A stretch of DNA of 64,000 nucleotides from Dokdonia sinensis. Its GTDB lineage: Bacteria; Bacteroidota; Bacteroidia; Flavobacteriales; Flavobacteriaceae. Below are positions 63,614 through 64,000 of the stretch, piece by piece. The stretch is taken from positions 101,493-165,492 of the forward strand of contig NZ_REFV01000001.1 of assembly GCF_003688895.1 (NCBI RefSeq). Direction: 5' to 3'. Positions within the stretch are counted from its first letter, which is position 1. Every line of letters begins with the position of its first letter. A program made the position numbers and the translations under genes. The notes beneath the pieces were generated by a model that saw only the letters and a list, made by a program, of their open reading frames with translations, was not told where the DNA came from and searched no databases.

Positions 63614-63761
63614 CAGCTCTTTCGGGCGTGGCAACCTCTGATTGGGTAGACCACGCTTTCGGGCGTGGCGACCTCTGGTCGGGTAGACCACGCTTTCGGG
63701 CGTGGCGACCTCTGGTCGGGTAGACCACGCTTTCGGGCGTGGCGACCTCTGGTCGGGTAGA
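63614..63761. repeat. 37-bp tandem repeats carrying the 3' end of tRNA-Pro
   Basis: Three identical units (63651-63687, 63688-63724, 63725-63761) and one diverged unit (63614-63650). On the minus strand each unit starts with TCTACCCGACCA, the 3' end of the tRNA with CCA, and contains a hairpin CCACGCCCGAAAGCGTGG. The unit next to the tRNA overlaps the functional tRNA end. Confidence 0.95.
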
Positions 63762-63827
63762 GAGGATTCGAACCTCCGATCTCTGGTCCCCCAGACCAGC
63801 ACTTTAACCGGACTAAGCTACTACCCG
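63750..63827 (-). tRNA. tRNA-Pro (anticodon GGG)
   Basis: 78 nt including an encoded CCA (63750-63752). Acceptor stem CGGGTAG with CTACCCG; anticodon stem CTGGT/ACCAG with loop CTGGGGG, giving anticodon GGG; T-arm GGAGG TTCGAAT CCTC-type. Minus strand. Confidence 0.95.
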
Positions 63828-64000
63828 TAATTCAATAAACAAAGACAGAAACAAATCCGATCTTCCCGCCACAAGCGGGACACTTTAACCGGACTAAGCT
63901 ACTACCCGTAATTCAATAAACAAAGACAGAAACAAATCCGATCTTCCCGCCACAAGCGGGACACTTTAACCGGACTAAGCTACTACCCGTAATTCAATAA
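63801..64000. repeat. 81-bp tandem repeats carrying the 5' part of tRNA-Pro
   Basis: Two full identical units (63801-63881, 63882-63962) and a third cut by the window edge. On the minus strand each has the first 27-28 bases of the tRNA gene preceded by its upstream flank, but then the sequence turns into a different hairpin TCCCGCTTGTGGCGGGA and loses the rest of the tRNA. The array continues beyond the window. Confidence 0.95.

Noticed and set aside
63563..63802. Open frame of 79 codons that starts in the tRNA and runs through the 37-bp repeats
   Set aside because: It is entirely made of tRNA and repeat DNA, and ends inside the GIY-YIG upstream region; not a gene.
63614..64000. CRISPR array
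   Set aside because: Units are contiguous (37 and 81 bp) without unique spacers, and no cas gene is near.

Overview
The window reads as a chromosomal segment of a marine member of the Flavobacteriaceae (Bacteroidota). Supporting evidence: Bacteroidota-type promoter elements (TAnnTTTG, for example TATCTTTG before lipA, tgt and the DUF4870 gene), typical Flavobacteriia protein families (DUF2911, DUF922, DUF1573, PspC, head-GIN, CRTAC1/VCBS lipoproteins) and the gene order. The protein sequences look most like Dokdonia or a close relative; this is recognition from memory, not a search. The window starts inside malate dehydrogenase and ends inside a tandem repeat array at a tRNA-Pro gene.

Layout. 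1-4.6 kb: mdh (partial), gyrB and asnB, all minus strand. 4.8-20.4 kb: mostly minus-strand housekeeping genes (dnaB, accA, a DMT transporter, an LptG/LptF-type permease, tgt, a divergent NRAMP protein coupled to an ECF sigma factor and a glycosyltransferase, a second ECF sigma/anti-sigma pair, murB, an aminotransferase). 20.6-36.6 kb: DUF1573, valS, the phospholipid operon LUD-cdsA-psd-ACBP, ftsH, rsfS, birA, lipA, gap, a TPR hybrid histidine kinase, lpxK, a Nif3-family gene and a 'zinc ribbon' protein without zinc ligands. 36.8-42.7 kb: accessory genes (msrA, methyltransferase, flavin reductase, an AT-rich lipoprotein) and a 600-bp gene-free stretch that probably encodes a structured small RNA. 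42.9-49.0 kb: a compact plus-strand cluster (GH109-like oxidoreductase, GHMP sugar kinase, nucleotidyltransferase, sodium:solute symporter, glutaminase) that looks like sugar salvage leading to a nucleotide sugar. 49.2-53.7 kb: an envelope cluster (DUF4870, PadR, PspC, NTF2-like, head-GIN). 53.8-60.5 kb: two giant paralogous VCBS/ASPIC lipoproteins. 60.5-63.3 kb: trxB, PQQ sugar dehydrogenase, cytochrome c. 63.3-64 kb: a GIY-YIG nuclease and tRNA-Pro(GGG), the latter flanked on both sides by tandem repeats that carry pieces of the tRNA.

The most striking feature crosses all regions. A 16-bp perfect palindrome, CGCTTTCGCGAAAGCG, occurs 12 times exactly and about 15-20 more times in degenerate form. 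It lies between genes and inside genes, in all three reading frames (giving AFAKA, TLSRKR or RFRES), so selection or copying acts on the DNA, not on the peptide. Several degenerate copies appear to be interrupted by smaller hairpin elements, one of them present as a 25-nt exact copy at two loci. This family of palindromes and nested insertions, together with the tRNA-Pro/GIY-YIG repeat locus, is the best candidate for an undescribed system here.
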